From positions 3,250,501 to 3,314,500 of the forward strand of contig NZ_CP069338.1 of NCBI RefSeq assembly GCF_016859125.1: a DNA stretch of 64,000 nucleotides. Direction: 5' to 3'. Shown here piece after piece: positions 1 to 7,690 of this stretch. Positions within the stretch are counted from its first letter, which is position 1. The number at the start of each line of letters is the position of its first letter. The position numbers and the translations under genes were made by a program. The DNA is from Archangium violaceum. Its GTDB lineage: Bacteria > Myxococcota > Myxococcia > Myxococcales > Myxococcaceae. The notes under the pieces are model-generated. The model was not told where the DNA came from. It ran no database searches and saw only the letters and a list, made by a program, of their open reading frames with translations.

Positions 1-689
1 GGCGCGGGTACGGGCTCCGCGGCGGGGATGAACCAGGACTGCAGGGCCGCCAGGCGGAGGCTCTCCGCATCCGTGCGCCGTGCACCCACGCTCCTGGCCG
101 CCAGTTGCTCCATGGCCTGCGAGGGCTTCACCTCGCGCGAGGACTGGAGCACCTGGCCGAGCAGGAAGGACTGCACGGCGGCCAGGGTGAAGGGCTTGTC
201 CGTCTCCACGCCGAGCTGCTTCCAGCACAGCTCGTCCTGTACCTCCTTGAGCTTCCGGGTGCCGACTTTCTTGAGGCCCAGCTGCTTCTGCACGAGCACC
301 GCGCGCAGGTTGTCTGCCTTGTCGAGCCGGCTCGCGTTGGAGGCGGGCAGTCCCAGCGCGTGCGCCGTGAGGTACGTGAGCCGGAGCTTCTTCCAGGTGA
401 GGCCCCTGGGCAGGCGCTCCTCCCCGAGGAACTTCAGGGCTCGCGCGCGTCCCGTCTTCGTGAGGGATACGCCCTTGCGCGCCGTCTGCTGGATGAGCCC
501 GCCGGACTCGAGCGCCGCCAGCGACTCGTCGAGCCGGGTGTTCCACTCACCGCTGCTCCAACGGTGGGAGGCGAAGGACTTCAGCGCGCTGGACAGCCCA
601 CTGCGAGAGCCCTTCCCCTCCGCGCGCGTCAAGAGCCACACCAACGCGAGATCGCCCACGCGAGACACCTCATGCCCCTCCATCTGCAT
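1..689 (-). CDS. Hypothetical winged-helix-like protein (3' end outside window)
   Basis: Partial gene: 229 codons are visible and the frame runs off the left edge without a stop. The first ~85 residues look like a winged helix-turn-helix, ending in an LESGGLIQQTARKGVSLTKT stretch typical of a wing followed by a recognition helix; this is inference from pattern, not a family match. The remainder is basic and helical. It follows the DUF559 nuclease gene on the same strand and overlaps its stop by 20 bases if translation starts at ATG 689, or 14 bases at ATG 683; a GGAGG lies just upstream of 689. The tight overlap argues for co-translation and a joint role. I do not recognise the family; DNA binding is a guess. 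Confidence 0.75.
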   Translation of the reverse strand, partial: MQMEGHEVSRVGDLALVWLLTRAEGKGSRSGLSSALKSFASHRWSSGEWNTRLDESLAALESGGLIQQTARKGVSLTKTGRARALKFLGEERLPRGLTWKKLRLTYLTAHALGLPASNASRLDKADNLRAVLVQKQLGLKKVGTRKLKEVQDELCWKQLGVETDKPFTLAAVQSFLLGQVLQSSREVKPSQAMEQLAARSVGARRTDAESLRLAALQSWFIPAAEPVPA

Positions 690-1956
690 CCTCCCTACGT
701 GGCGCTGGCCCCCCTGGGGCATCACGCCGGAGCGAGACGACTTCTAAGATAGTGTCGCGGATTTCCTCGAGCCGCGCCACCACGTCATTGGCGAGGAAGC
801 GGAGCACGAGGTAGCCGTGCCGTTGGAGTCCCAGATCCTTGCGCCGGTCGCGGCGGTAGGCCTCGGGATCCTGGAAGTGGTAGTAGCCGTCGACCTCGAT
901 GGCGACGCGCAGCCGGCGACAGAGGAAGTCCACCTCCACGGGCCGGTTGTTGATGCGGAACTCGGCGCGCTCGTTGTTCTCGAAGAGGCCCTGGGTGGCG
1001 GGGAGGGAGTCGAGCAGTGCGAGCAGGAAGCGCTCGGCGGAGCTGCGCGCCCGGTCCGCGGCCTCGGGCTGTTTGGAGGCGGCTTCCAGCTCACGGGCTG
1101 CCTCCCCGTAACGGGTCAGCACCTCGTCCGTGACGCCATCGGCGGCCAGCCGGGCCAGCGAGCCGGAGAGTGTCTCAGTGGATTTGACTCCGAGTGTCTC
1201 CAGCCGCCGCTTCAGCTCCTCGGCGGAGGGCGTGTCGAGCTCCAGCAGTCCTTCACGCACCAGGGCCATGGCCTGGCTCTCGCCCCCGTGCAGGTAGGCG
1301 TCGACTGTGGGCCGATCCACCTGGAGGGCCACGATGAGCGAGGGCACGGCATCACAGAGCCTGGCCGCCACGCGTGCGGCGCTCGTCAGCCAGGCGGCGC
1401 CGGAACCGGAGAGCATGAGGGCCGGGGCTTCTCCCGATGGGACGAGCGCATGCAGTGCCACGAGCGCGCGGAGGGGATCTCCCTCACAGGCGGCGAGTAT
1501 CACGTCAGGGAGGAGCCCGGACTTGTGGACAACTTGTGGAGGTTGGAGCAGGCACCTGCAGGTGGCGGAGACATCTCCTCCGGGAATGGAGGGGAAGAGC
1601 TCCTGGAGGAGCACGTCGCGCTCATGCTCTGTCCTTCCCTCGAGCAGGGAGCGAGACTCGCCGGGAGCGAGGCCCGCGGCGGCACCGAGGTAGTCCGCCG
1701 CATCCGCCTGGAGGTTCCTGACACGGGAGAGTGTCTCCATCCAATCGCGGACCACCGTGGCCTCGTGGGTGCCAGGAGAGACACTGAGGGGCTGGTGGCG
1801 CGAGTCGAGCCAGCGGCGCCAGAGGGACATGGCACTGCCGGGCGGGCCGGCGAACACGGTGAGCTTGGGGATGCCCTGCTCGCGCCGGCGCTGATGCCGT
1901 TCCAGTTCTTGGAGGACCGAGGCATCGCTCCGGATGTGGGATCTGGAAGAGGGCAC
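670..1956 (-). CDS. DUF559-type endonuclease-like protein with N-terminal P-loop-like segment
   Basis: 428 residues from a GTG start with AAGGA upstream. Near residues 34-42 the sequence TVFAGPPGSAMSLW resembles a degenerate Walker A loop. Residues ~325-405 match the DUF559/very-short-patch-repair nuclease fold: RPVEVDFLCRRLRVAIEVDG followed by a conserved R-x-x-D, GY and LRF pattern, which places the acidic residues of a PD-(D/E)xK-like active site. The middle is unrecognised and helical. Known DUF559 proteins are nucleases or nuclease-like; target and partner here are unknown. It is first in a two-gene minus-strand unit, overlapping the next gene. The context (nuclease domain, P-loop-like motif, tight partner of unknown family) suits a defence or mobile-DNA module, but this is inference. 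Confidence 0.8.
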   Translation of the reverse strand: MPSSRSHIRSDASVLQELERHQRRREQGIPKLTVFAGPPGSAMSLWRRWLDSRHQPLSVSPGTHEATVVRDWMETLSRVRNLQADAADYLGAAAGLAPGESRSLLEGRTEHERDVLLQELFPSIPGGDVSATCRCLLQPPQVVHKSGLLPDVILAACEGDPLRALVALHALVPSGEAPALMLSGSGAAWLTSAARVAARLCDAVPSLIVALQVDRPTVDAYLHGGESQAMALVREGLLELDTPSAEELKRRLETLGVKSTETLSGSLARLAADGVTDEVLTRYGEAARELEAASKQPEAADRARSSAERFLLALLDSLPATQGLFENNERAEFRINNRPVEVDFLCRRLRVAIEVDGYYHFQDPEAYRRDRRKDLGLQRHGYLVLRFLANDVVARLEEIRDTILEVVSLRRDAPGGPAPRREDADGGA

Positions 1957-2101
1957 GGACCCAAGCGTCCTTGAAATGGAGGCGCGGCATCAAGAGCCCC
2001 TCCCCCGCTGCTGTGTCCGGGAGTGGTCATCCTTCCTGAGGGACAGTTGCTCACATCGAGGGCTCGCCTGGCTCCTGGGGTAACATCCAGCCGGGGGCCC
2101 C

Positions 2102-2356
2102 ATGTCTCGACACACGATGCTCATGACGTTGATGGGTGGGCTGGTCCTGGGGACCGGTTGCCCTGATGTCTACGGGAAGGGGGGCAAGCTCGACCGGGCG
2201 ATGGAGAAGGACATCGATGAACTTCACGGTGAGCGAAAGCGCGAATTGAGGATGCAAGGCGTGGAGATGGAGGAGGATGAGGAGGGGAGCTGTCCTGAGG
2301 ACAAGGTAGAGGTTCGCGACTGCACCTCATTGTCATGCAAGGTGGAGTGCCAGTGA
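2102..2356 (+). CDS. Small predicted lipoprotein
   Basis: 84 residues. The N-terminus MSRHTMLMTLMGGLVLGTGC is a short lipoprotein signal with cysteine at position 20 as the likely acylation site. The rest is strongly charged (glutamate-rich around 53-62) and ends in a small Cys-containing segment with three cysteines. It overlaps the following cysteine-rich gene by GTGA, so the two are probably translationally coupled. I do not recognise the family. Expected location is the cell envelope. No function can be assigned. Confidence 0.7.
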   Translation: MSRHTMLMTLMGGLVLGTGCPDVYGKGGKLDRAMEKDIDELHGERKRELRMQGVEMEEDEEGSCPEDKVEVRDCTSLSCKVECQ

Positions 2357-3120
2357 GGTGGGGCACGATCATCGGTGGAATTGTCGGGGTCGTGCTGCCC
2401 GTGCCCCTGATGTTGCTCATCGATGCGATGCACCGGGAGCAACCCCAAACACTTTCATTGAATGAGCAGAGGGCGCTCCTGACTTTCGGGCGGGATTGTT
2501 GGAGGCGAGAGGACTGCGAACCTCCACTCGGGTGCTTGTACTTCGCGGGTGAACGCAAGGGCTACTGTATTGGCAGCACGTGTCAGGCGGACTTCCAATG
2601 CGGTCAGGATTGGATGTGCCGGACGGTGCGGACGCTAGGAAATGGAGCGCCGATACGAACCTGTGTGCCTCCTGGTCTGAGAAAGGAGGGGGAAGCGTGT
2701 GTGCAGACCCTGGGGATGGATGAAGAGACGTGCGCGCTGGGGCTCCGTTGCAACGAGGGGTGGTGCGGTCGTCCCTGCCAACCAGACGAGTCCACGAGTT
2801 GCCCGGAGGGTTTCTTCTGCCGGGAGGGAGTGAACGGACCGTCGTGTCTTCCCACATGTGAGACCCGGGGCTGCCCCGAAGGCCAGCAGTGCATCACCCT
2901 GGGCGAGGGCATCTCGGTCTGCGCGGTGGTGCGCGGAGAGAATTGCCAGAAGGTCCCCTGCCCCGACGACAGCCTCTGCTCCGTCTGGCCGCCTCGTTAC
3001 AGGGAGTCGCGCCTGGTGCTGAAGATGGCCTGCTCCCGTATTTCCTGCGGGGAGGGTGGACCCGCCTGCCCCCCAGGTACCTCCTGCATTCAGGGCGTGT
3101 GTCTAACGCGTCACCCGTAG
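2353..3120 (+). CDS. Cysteine-rich membrane-anchored or secreted protein
   Basis: 255 residues if translation starts at GTG 2353, which overlaps the previous stop (GTGA) and has AAGGTGGAG a few bases upstream; an in-frame start at 2335 is possible but would lie inside the previous gene. Residues ~4-24 form one hydrophobic segment, so the protein is anchored or exported. The remainder contains more than twenty cysteines in short spaced groups, like the disulfide-rich, tandem Cys modules common in myxobacterial surface proteins. The last residues, CIQGVCLTRHP, recur in a non-coding remnant at 4.28-4.32 kb, suggesting a lost tandem paralogue. Role unknown. Confidence 0.75.
   Translation: MRWGTIIGGIVGVVLPVPLMLLIDAMHREQPQTLSLNEQRALLTFGRDCWRREDCEPPLGCLYFAGERKGYCIGSTCQADFQCGQDWMCRTVRTLGNGAPIRTCVPPGLRKEGEACVQTLGMDEETCALGLRCNEGWCGRPCQPDESTSCPEGFFCREGVNGPSCLPTCETRGCPEGQQCITLGEGISVCAVVRGENCQKVPCPDDSLCSVWPPRYRESRLVLKMACSRISCGEGGPACPPGTSCIQGVCLTRHP
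3086..3117 (+). repeat. Left copy of imperfect direct repeat flanking tetR/VOC pair
   Basis: This is the 3' end of the Cys-rich gene. It aligns with 4281-4315 with a 3-base indel and a few mismatches, and both copies read QGVC-x-x-RHP in the same frame. Confidence 0.7.
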
Positions 3121-3145
3121 CCCGCCACCTCATGGCCCGGTGTGC

Positions 3146-3760
3146 TCAGCGCTTTCGCGTGGAGAGAAGCCCTTCGACGAGAGCGACGATGGCGCTCCGG
3201 TAGTCCGTGGCGGACGCTCCCGAGTCGATGGCCAGCGCCGCGCGGTCGAACGCAGCCGACAAGAGTCCCGTCAGCGCGTCGACTGGCCCCTCGGCGATAG
3301 CGCCTTCACGCATCGCCGCGGCCAGTCCCTCGCGCAGCGTGCGGCCTGCGTGACGGAGATCCATCGCGTCCATCTCCGTGCGGCCGAGCACCGCTGGACC
3401 GTCGAGGAGCAGCAGCCGCGTGCGCCCTGGCACTGCCATCGCCGCGAGATAGGCATCCGCTCCAGCAAGCAGCGCTCGGCGCACCGAGAGCGCTGGCGGC
3501 GTGGCACGTTCGATCTCCTCCGCGACGGCCTGCGCCTCGTGCTCGACCACAGCGCGGAAGAGCGCCTGCTTGTCCTCGAAGTGATGGTACAGCGCGCCCC
3601 GGGTCACTCCCGCTGCGGTGGCGATCTCGGGCGTGCTGGTCTCGGCATAGGACCGCTCCGTGAAGAGCTTGCGCGCGGCCGCGATCAGGTCTCCACGCGT
3701 CACCTCCGTGCGCTCACGGTTCGAACGCCTGCCTGTCCTGCTGCTCGTCCTGCGTTGCAT
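3146..3760 (-). CDS. TetR/AcrR family transcriptional regulator
   Basis: 204 residues. Residues ~20-70 are a TetR DNA-binding domain: AARKLFTERSYAETSTPEIA then TAAGVTRGALYHHFEDKQAL, the classic helix-turn-helix with the YHHF signature. The C-terminal ~130 residues form the helical ligand-binding and dimer region, which does not identify the ligand. It is transcribed away from a VOC-family gene, and two near-identical palindromes lie in the 70-bp gap, so it most likely represses itself and the VOC gene. The natural guess is a resistance or detoxification switch responding to the compound handled by the VOC protein. Confidence 0.93.
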   Translation of the reverse strand: MQRRTSSRTGRRSNRERTEVTRGDLIAAARKLFTERSYAETSTPEIATAAGVTRGALYHHFEDKQALFRAVVEHEAQAVAEEIERATPPALSVRRALLAGADAYLAAMAVPGRTRLLLLDGPAVLGRTEMDAMDLRHAGRTLREGLAAAMREGAIAEGPVDALTGLLSAAFDRAALAIDSGASATDYRSAIVALVEGLLSTRKR

Positions 3761-3777
3761 ACATTCAGCCTGTATGT
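3761..3777. promoter_or_regulatory. Probable TetR operator, site 1
   Basis: ACATTCAGCCTGTATGT has 8-base arms around one central base with a single arm mismatch. It lies immediately upstream of the regulator's ATG. Its centre is 30 bp from that of site 2, about three helical turns. Confidence 0.65.
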
Positions 3778-3790
3778 TAGTGGACCAGAA

Positions 3791-3807
3791 ACATACAGAC
3801 TGTATGT
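3791..3807. promoter_or_regulatory. Probable TetR operator, site 2
   Basis: ACATACAGACTGTATGT is a perfect inverted repeat with 8-base arms and a one-base centre, 23 bp upstream of the VOC gene start. It shares its right arm and most of its left arm with site 1, as expected for a paired operator between divergent genes. Confidence 0.75.
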
Positions 3808-3830
3808 CGGACTGAGAAGGAGCGAAAGAG

Positions 3831-4256
3831 ATGAAGACCAGCGCTTACTACCCCGTGTTGCTGGCCCCCGACGTGGCCCAGGCCGCGCGCTTCTACGTCA
3901 CGCACTTCCGATTCAAGCCGTTGTTCGAGAGCGACTGGTACGTCCACCTGCAATCGGCCGAGGACCCGAGCGTCAATCTCGGCATCGTCCGGAACGATCA
4001 CGAGACGATCCCCCCAGAGGGGCGCGGAAGGACCTCCAGCCTGCTCCTCAACTTCGAGGTGGACGATCCGGACGAAGTCTACGCGCGCGTCCAGGCGGCG
4101 AACCTACCGATCCTCCGGACGCTGCGCGACGAGCCGTTCGGGCAGCGCCACTTCATCACCGCGGATCCGAATGGAGTCATGATCGACGTGATCAAGCCCA
4201 TCCCGCCGACGGCTGAGTTCGCCGCGCAGTACGCCGACGAGGCGCTGCCGCGCTGA
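3831..4256 (+). CDS. VOC-family (glyoxalase/bleomycin-resistance) protein
   Basis: 141 residues, starting [20 protein letters not shown] with GAAGGAG upstream. The chain shows the paired beta-alpha-beta-beta-beta pattern of the vicinal oxygen chelate fold: [20 protein letters not shown] in the first half and [20 protein letters not shown] then [18 protein letters not shown] in the second. VOC proteins act as metal-dependent lyases or dioxygenases, or simply bind drugs. The substrate cannot be read from sequence. It is divergent from the TetR gene with two operator-like palindromes between them. Confidence 0.88.
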   Translation: MKTSAYYPVLLAPDVAQAARFYVTHFRFKPLFESDWYVHLQSAEDPSVNLGIVRNDHETIPPEGRGRTSSLLLNFEVDDPDEVYARVQAANLPILRTLRDEPFGQRHFITADPNGVMIDVIKPIPPTAEFAAQYADEALPR

Positions 4257-4280
4257 AACACGACGGGGTCCACACTCCAA

Positions 4281-4315
4281 GCATTCGTGCAGGGCGTGTG
4301 TCAACCGCGTCACCC
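4281..4315 (+). repeat. Right copy of imperfect direct repeat, remnant of Cys-rich gene end
   Basis: Non-coding here, but in one frame it reads VQGVCQPRHP, matching IQGVCLTRHP at the end of the Cys-rich gene. The tetR/VOC pair lies between the two copies. Confidence 0.65.
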
Positions 4316-4424
4316 GGGGTCCCAGCCCTCCTCCTCCGCGTGCTTTTTCTCTCGCGCGCCTGCCTCGCCGCGTCTACTCAGGAGGGGTATTTTTTCCCCC
4401 TACCCCCAGGAGGCATCCGCTCCC

Positions 4425-5384
4425 ATGGCCGCGCTCACCTTTGGCTTCCTCATGGATCCGCTCGAGACGGTCCGGGTGGACCACGACTCCACCTTCGCCC
4501 TCATGCTCGAAGCCCAGCGCCGCGGCCATCAGGTGCGCTACTTCGAGCAGCCCTGGCTGCGCTTCAGCGGCTCCTGTGCCGAGTCGCGCATGCGCACCGT
4601 CACCGTGCGTCGCGAGCCCGGCAAACACTTCGACATCCTCGACGAGCAGGTCCGCCCCATCTCGAGTCTCGACGTCCTGTTCATGCGTAAGGACCCACCC
4701 GTCGACGCTGACTTCATCCAGGCCACCCAGCTCGTCGAGCTGTGTAACGGCAAGGCCCCCGTCTTCATCAACAACCCCACCGGCATCCGCGACGCCAACG
4801 AGAAGCTCTTCGGCCTGCGCTTCCCCGAGCTCATGCCCGAGACGCTCATCGCCCGCGAGCTCGCCGTGCTCGCCCAGTTCGTCGCCCGCCACCCCCAGGG
4901 CACCATCCTCAAGCCCGTCGAGGGCTTCGGCGGCCAGGGCATTGTCTTCCTCCAGCCCGGTGACCGGAACACCCGCTCGCTGCTCGAGGTCCTCACGCTC
5001 GGTGGGCGCAAGGCCATCGTCGCCCAGGCCTACCTCCCCGAGAGCCGTCAGGGTGACAAGCGCATCATCCTCGTCGACGGCGAGCCCCAGGGCGCCGTGC
5101 TTCGCGTCCCCGCGCAGGATGACCACCGCGGCAACATGGCCGCGGGTGGCACTCCCGTGAAGACGCAGCTCACCGCGCGCGAGCGGGAGATCTGTGCCCA
5201 GCTCAAGCCCTCGCTCCAGGAGCGCGGCCTGTACCTCGTGGGCATCGACGTCATCGGCGACTGGCTCACCGAGGTGAACGTCACCAGCCCCACGGGCATC
5301 GCGGAGATCGACAAGCTGGACAACACCAACGTCGAGGCGAAGGTCATCGACGTCGCCGAGCGGCTCGTGGGCGAGCGGCGGTAA
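4425..5384 (+). CDS. gshB: Glutathione synthase
   Basis: 319 residues, the usual length of prokaryotic GshB. It joins gamma-glutamylcysteine and glycine using ATP, the last step of glutathione synthesis in the cytosol. Start ATG 4425 follows AGGAGG with 11-base spacing; the longer frame to 4287 has no homology. The N-terminal domain includes FLMDPLETVRVDHDSTFALM and DVLFMRKDPPVDADFI; the ATP-grasp part has ILKPVEGFGGQGIVFL, GDKRIILVDGEPQGAVLRVP, GGTPV and a GIDVIGDWLTEVNVTSPTGI metal-binding end. All are GshB hallmarks. The next frame begins 3 bases after its stop but is a decayed gene. Confidence 0.97.
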   Translation: MAALTFGFLMDPLETVRVDHDSTFALMLEAQRRGHQVRYFEQPWLRFSGSCAESRMRTVTVRREPGKHFDILDEQVRPISSLDVLFMRKDPPVDADFIQATQLVELCNGKAPVFINNPTGIRDANEKLFGLRFPELMPETLIARELAVLAQFVARHPQGTILKPVEGFGGQGIVFLQPGDRNTRSLLEVLTLGGRKAIVAQAYLPESRQGDKRIILVDGEPQGAVLRVPAQDDHRGNMAAGGTPVKTQLTAREREICAQLKPSLQERGLYLVGIDVIGDWLTEVNVTSPTGIAEIDKLDNTNVEAKVIDVAERLVGERR

Positions 5385-5387
5385 AGG

Positions 5388-5719
5388 ATGGCGACGTACA
5401 ACATCTCCCTGGCGGATCTCCGGCAGGACATCGCCGGAGTCATCCCCGCCGGGCTCGTCCTGAGCTGGAACGAGCAGGAGAAGACCTCCGTCCGGCACGA
5501 GCAGTTGCTGGCCCCCTTCCGGACGCGGGGCACCCTCGTTTCTACGGACTCGGCGGGGCTGTCCAAGCTGTCTACAGCAGGGCGAGCCCTTCCGTCTGAC
5601 CCTCTCAAGGGTCGAGCTGAACGGGCATCGCTTTCCTGTCTGAAGGCCGCCGAAGTGGAGCGGGTCTCTGGTGGCGGGTGTCACCCGTCGACGACCTCAT
5701 CAACCACCTGGAGGGCTAG
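5388..5719 (+). pseudogene. Decayed gene after gshB (possible cyclase-type protein remnant)
   Basis: The first ~64 codons look like an intact protein start (MATYNISLADLRQDIAGVIP ... TRGTLVSTDSAGLSKL), four bases after gshB. After that the reading frame loses protein character. Fragments that look like genuine coding ends appear in other frames: GEPFRLTLSRVELNGHRFPV-stop near 5580-5640 and RVSPVDDLINHLEG-stop at 5678-5719. This pattern fits an internal deletion plus frameshifts in a longer gene. From memory the N-terminus resembles an adenylate-cyclase-type protein found next to myxobacterial gshB; this is a weak call. Confidence 0.5.
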
Positions 5720-6270
5720 TAGGTGGGACCCGTCTCCGCGGCGAGCTGCTGGAGCGCCTTCTCCCAGCTCGCTCCGCGCTCATCGTCCTGCCAGCTCGTC
5801 ACGCTGCTGCCGCCGCGGCTCACCAGGCTCACGCGAGCGATGGCCTGCGAGTGCGCGGGGCTGCCGACGAACTGGTACATGGCTTCTTCGTCCTTCCAGA
5901 CGGTGAACGTGCGTTTCGTGTTGCAGCGCGTGGATTGAGCGAACTGGACCGCCACGAGCCCCTGTTGCTGCTGGAGGGTCTGGTCGATGGGGCCCGAGAG
6001 CCGCTCGAACTCCGCTTGGGCTTCCTGTGAGTGCCCCATGCGCAGGTAGGTGCTGCTCATGATGTAGGTACCGGGCGCGAGCCTACCCTGGGCGTCGACC
6101 CCCGGGCCCTGGAGGGGACTGGATTGGAAGTCGGGCTCCATCGCGTCGCGCTTGCAGCCGTCGTCACTGGGGAGCTCAGGGGGTGGCTCTTTCGGGGGCG
6201 GCGGGGACTCCGAACCGCCACATGCGGCGACAGAGAAAGAGAGCAGCGCTGCTGCGAGGGGACGCTTCAT
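5716..6270 (-). CDS. Predicted lipoprotein
   Basis: 184 residues from ATG 6270, with AAGGAG about 8 bases upstream. MKRPLAAALLSFSVAACGG is a lipoprotein signal with C17 as acylation site, followed by a proline-rich linker. The body reads like a small alpha/beta domain of the dimeric alpha-beta barrel type (FERLSGPIDQTL ... KRTFTVWKDEEAMYQFVGSP ... AIARVSLVSRGGSSVTSWQDD), similar in outline to antibiotic-biosynthesis-monooxygenase-like or DUF3291-like proteins; that similarity is tentative. It lies 37 bp after the membrane-anchored gene at 6308-6736 and is probably in its operon. Confidence 0.8.
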   Translation of the reverse strand: MKRPLAAALLSFSVAACGGSESPPPPKEPPPELPSDDGCKRDAMEPDFQSSPLQGPGVDAQGRLAPGTYIMSSTYLRMGHSQEAQAEFERLSGPIDQTLQQQQGLVAVQFAQSTRCNTKRTFTVWKDEEAMYQFVGSPAHSQAIARVSLVSRGGSSVTSWQDDERGASWEKALQQLAAETGPTY

Positions 6271-6307
6271 GATGTGACTCCTTGGAGTGAATGGGGACTG
6301 CGGGACG

Positions 6308-6736
6308 TCAGCGAGTGGCGGGCGCCGCGGACCGGACGGTGCCGAACAGGAGTGGGGAGAAGTCGCGGCCCAGGCGCTTGGAGTGGAAGTCCTCGGAGCG
6401 CGCGAAGATCCGCACCTGGACCGCATCCGCCGCCGAGGCGGTGGAGCTCAGCGTGGCGACCCAATGCTGCGCACCGGCCGGATCCCGTACGCGGAGATAG
6501 AGATAGGAGCCGGCGCGCAGGCGCTCCTCGACGAGACCGGTGAAGCCGAACCTCGCCGACGGCTCGAGCGTGTAGTGCTCCAGGGGATTGCCGGAAGGCC
6601 GCTCGGGCCAGAGCGTGTAGGCCGCCGCGAGCCCCGTGGTGAGCAGGACCCCGCAGACAATGGCCGTTCGTCGCAGGCTGAGGAAGCGACGCTCCCTACC
6701 GTTCGCCTCCGGCCCGAGCTTCTGCCCTGCGTTCAT
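6308..6736 (-). CDS. Single-pass membrane protein of unknown function
   Basis: 142 residues starting MNAGQKLGPEANGRERRF. One transmembrane helix spans about residues 25-43 (AIVCGVLLTTGLAAAYTLW), after a basic cytoplasmic stretch; the remaining ~100 residues should face the periplasm and contain a beta-rich segment (FGFTGLVEERLRAGSYLYLR ... VQVRIFARSEDF). No family recognised. It is followed by the lipoprotein gene at 5716-6270. Its 60-bp leader is nearly identical to that of another gene 27 kb away (33607-33673), so the two may share regulation. Confidence 0.75.
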   Translation of the reverse strand: MNAGQKLGPEANGRERRFLSLRRTAIVCGVLLTTGLAAAYTLWPERPSGNPLEHYTLEPSARFGFTGLVEERLRAGSYLYLRVRDPAGAQHWVATLSSTASAADAVQVRIFARSEDFHSKRLGRDFSPLLFGTVRSAAPATR

Positions 6737-6796
6737 GGTTTCGCCCCCAGGTGTCCTGCTTCAAAACCCCGGGTGCGCGAAACTGTTACCCGACAG
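6731..6796 (-). repeat. Duplicated 5' leader, copy A
   Basis: This 66-bp block, running from the start codon upstream, aligns with 33607-33673 with one single-base indel and a handful of mismatches. It contains GTTTCGC (6738-6744) and its inverted partner GCGAAAC (6777-6783), spaced like two half-sites or the arms of an RNA stem. Confidence 0.8.
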
Positions 6797-6952
6797 CGCT
6801 CTTTGGAGGTTCGGTGCGTCGTCTCATGTCGCATGCCCGGGAAACTACGGTCCACGCCGTTCGTCTCCGGCCCGAGCCGACACACGGCACGCGAGAGCGG
6901 ACGAGCGGCACGTCCCGGCGGATGAGTGGTCCGGCGCCTCGAGGAGGCCGGG

Positions 6953-7690
6953 CTACTGCTTGAGACCCAGCGCCGCCTTCACCGCGGACAGGGAGCGACG
7001 GCTCACCCGCGCGGACTGGCCATCCTCGAGCTCGACCTCGTGGATGCCCTCGTTGCTACGCAGGGCCTTCACGCTGCCGAGGCGGATCAACTCCCCCCGG
7101 TGCACGCGCAGGAAGCCATGGGCGCGCAACCGCTCCTCGAGCAGGGACAACGGCTCCTCGGTGCAGTGCTCGTCCTGGTCCGCGCGGAAGAGCGTGTATT
7201 TGTCGCTGCTCCAGAAGCGCGTGATGTCGCGGGCATCGAAGAAGCGGCTCACCCCGCGTGTGACGGTGATGATGCGAGTCGATGGCCCCCCGCGACGGAC
7301 CACCACCTCCAGCGCTCGGGTCGCCGCCTCCTTCGTCGCGAGGAGCCGCTGGCGTGCGCGCTCCACGGCGGCCATGAGCCGCTCGGGCCGCACGGGCTTG
7401 AGCAGGTAGTCGACCGCGCTCACCTCGAAGGCCTGCACGGCGTACTCGTCGTAGGCGGTGATGAAGATGAGCGGCGGCAGATCCGTGTAGCGCTGCGCGA
7501 GCGAGAGCCCATCCAGCCCGGGCATCCGGATGTCGAGCAGCAGGAGCTCGGGGTGCAGCGTCTCCACCTGCCGGAGCGCCTCCTCCCCATCCCCGGCCTC
7601 TCCCACGACCTCGGTGCCCGGGATGCCTCCCAACAGGCGGATCAGCCGCCTGCGCGCTGGTTCCTCGTCGTCGACGACCAGGATCCTCAT
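6953..7690 (-). CDS. LytTR-family response regulator
   Basis: 245 residues. Residues 1-120 are a receiver domain: MRILVVDDEEPARRRLIRLL supplies the acidic pair, LLLDIRMPG supplies phosphoacceptor D53, and ITAYDEYAV and YLLKPV supply the T/S and K switch residues. Residues ~135-240 are a LytTR DNA-binding domain (ITVTRGVSRFFDARDITRFW ... LRVHRGELIRLGSVKAL). LytTR regulators bind direct-repeat sites and control envelope or secretion genes. Its ATG overlaps the stop of the sensor kinase gene (ATGA), so they form one translational unit. Confidence 0.96.
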   Translation of the reverse strand: MRILVVDDEEPARRRLIRLLGGIPGTEVVGEAGDGEEALRQVETLHPELLLLDIRMPGLDGLSLAQRYTDLPPLIFITAYDEYAVQAFEVSAVDYLLKPVRPERLMAAVERARQRLLATKEAATRALEVVVRRGGPSTRIITVTRGVSRFFDARDITRFWSSDKYTLFRADQDEHCTEEPLSLLEERLRAHGFLRVHRGELIRLGSVKALRSNEGIHEVELEDGQSARVSRRSLSAVKAALGLKQ

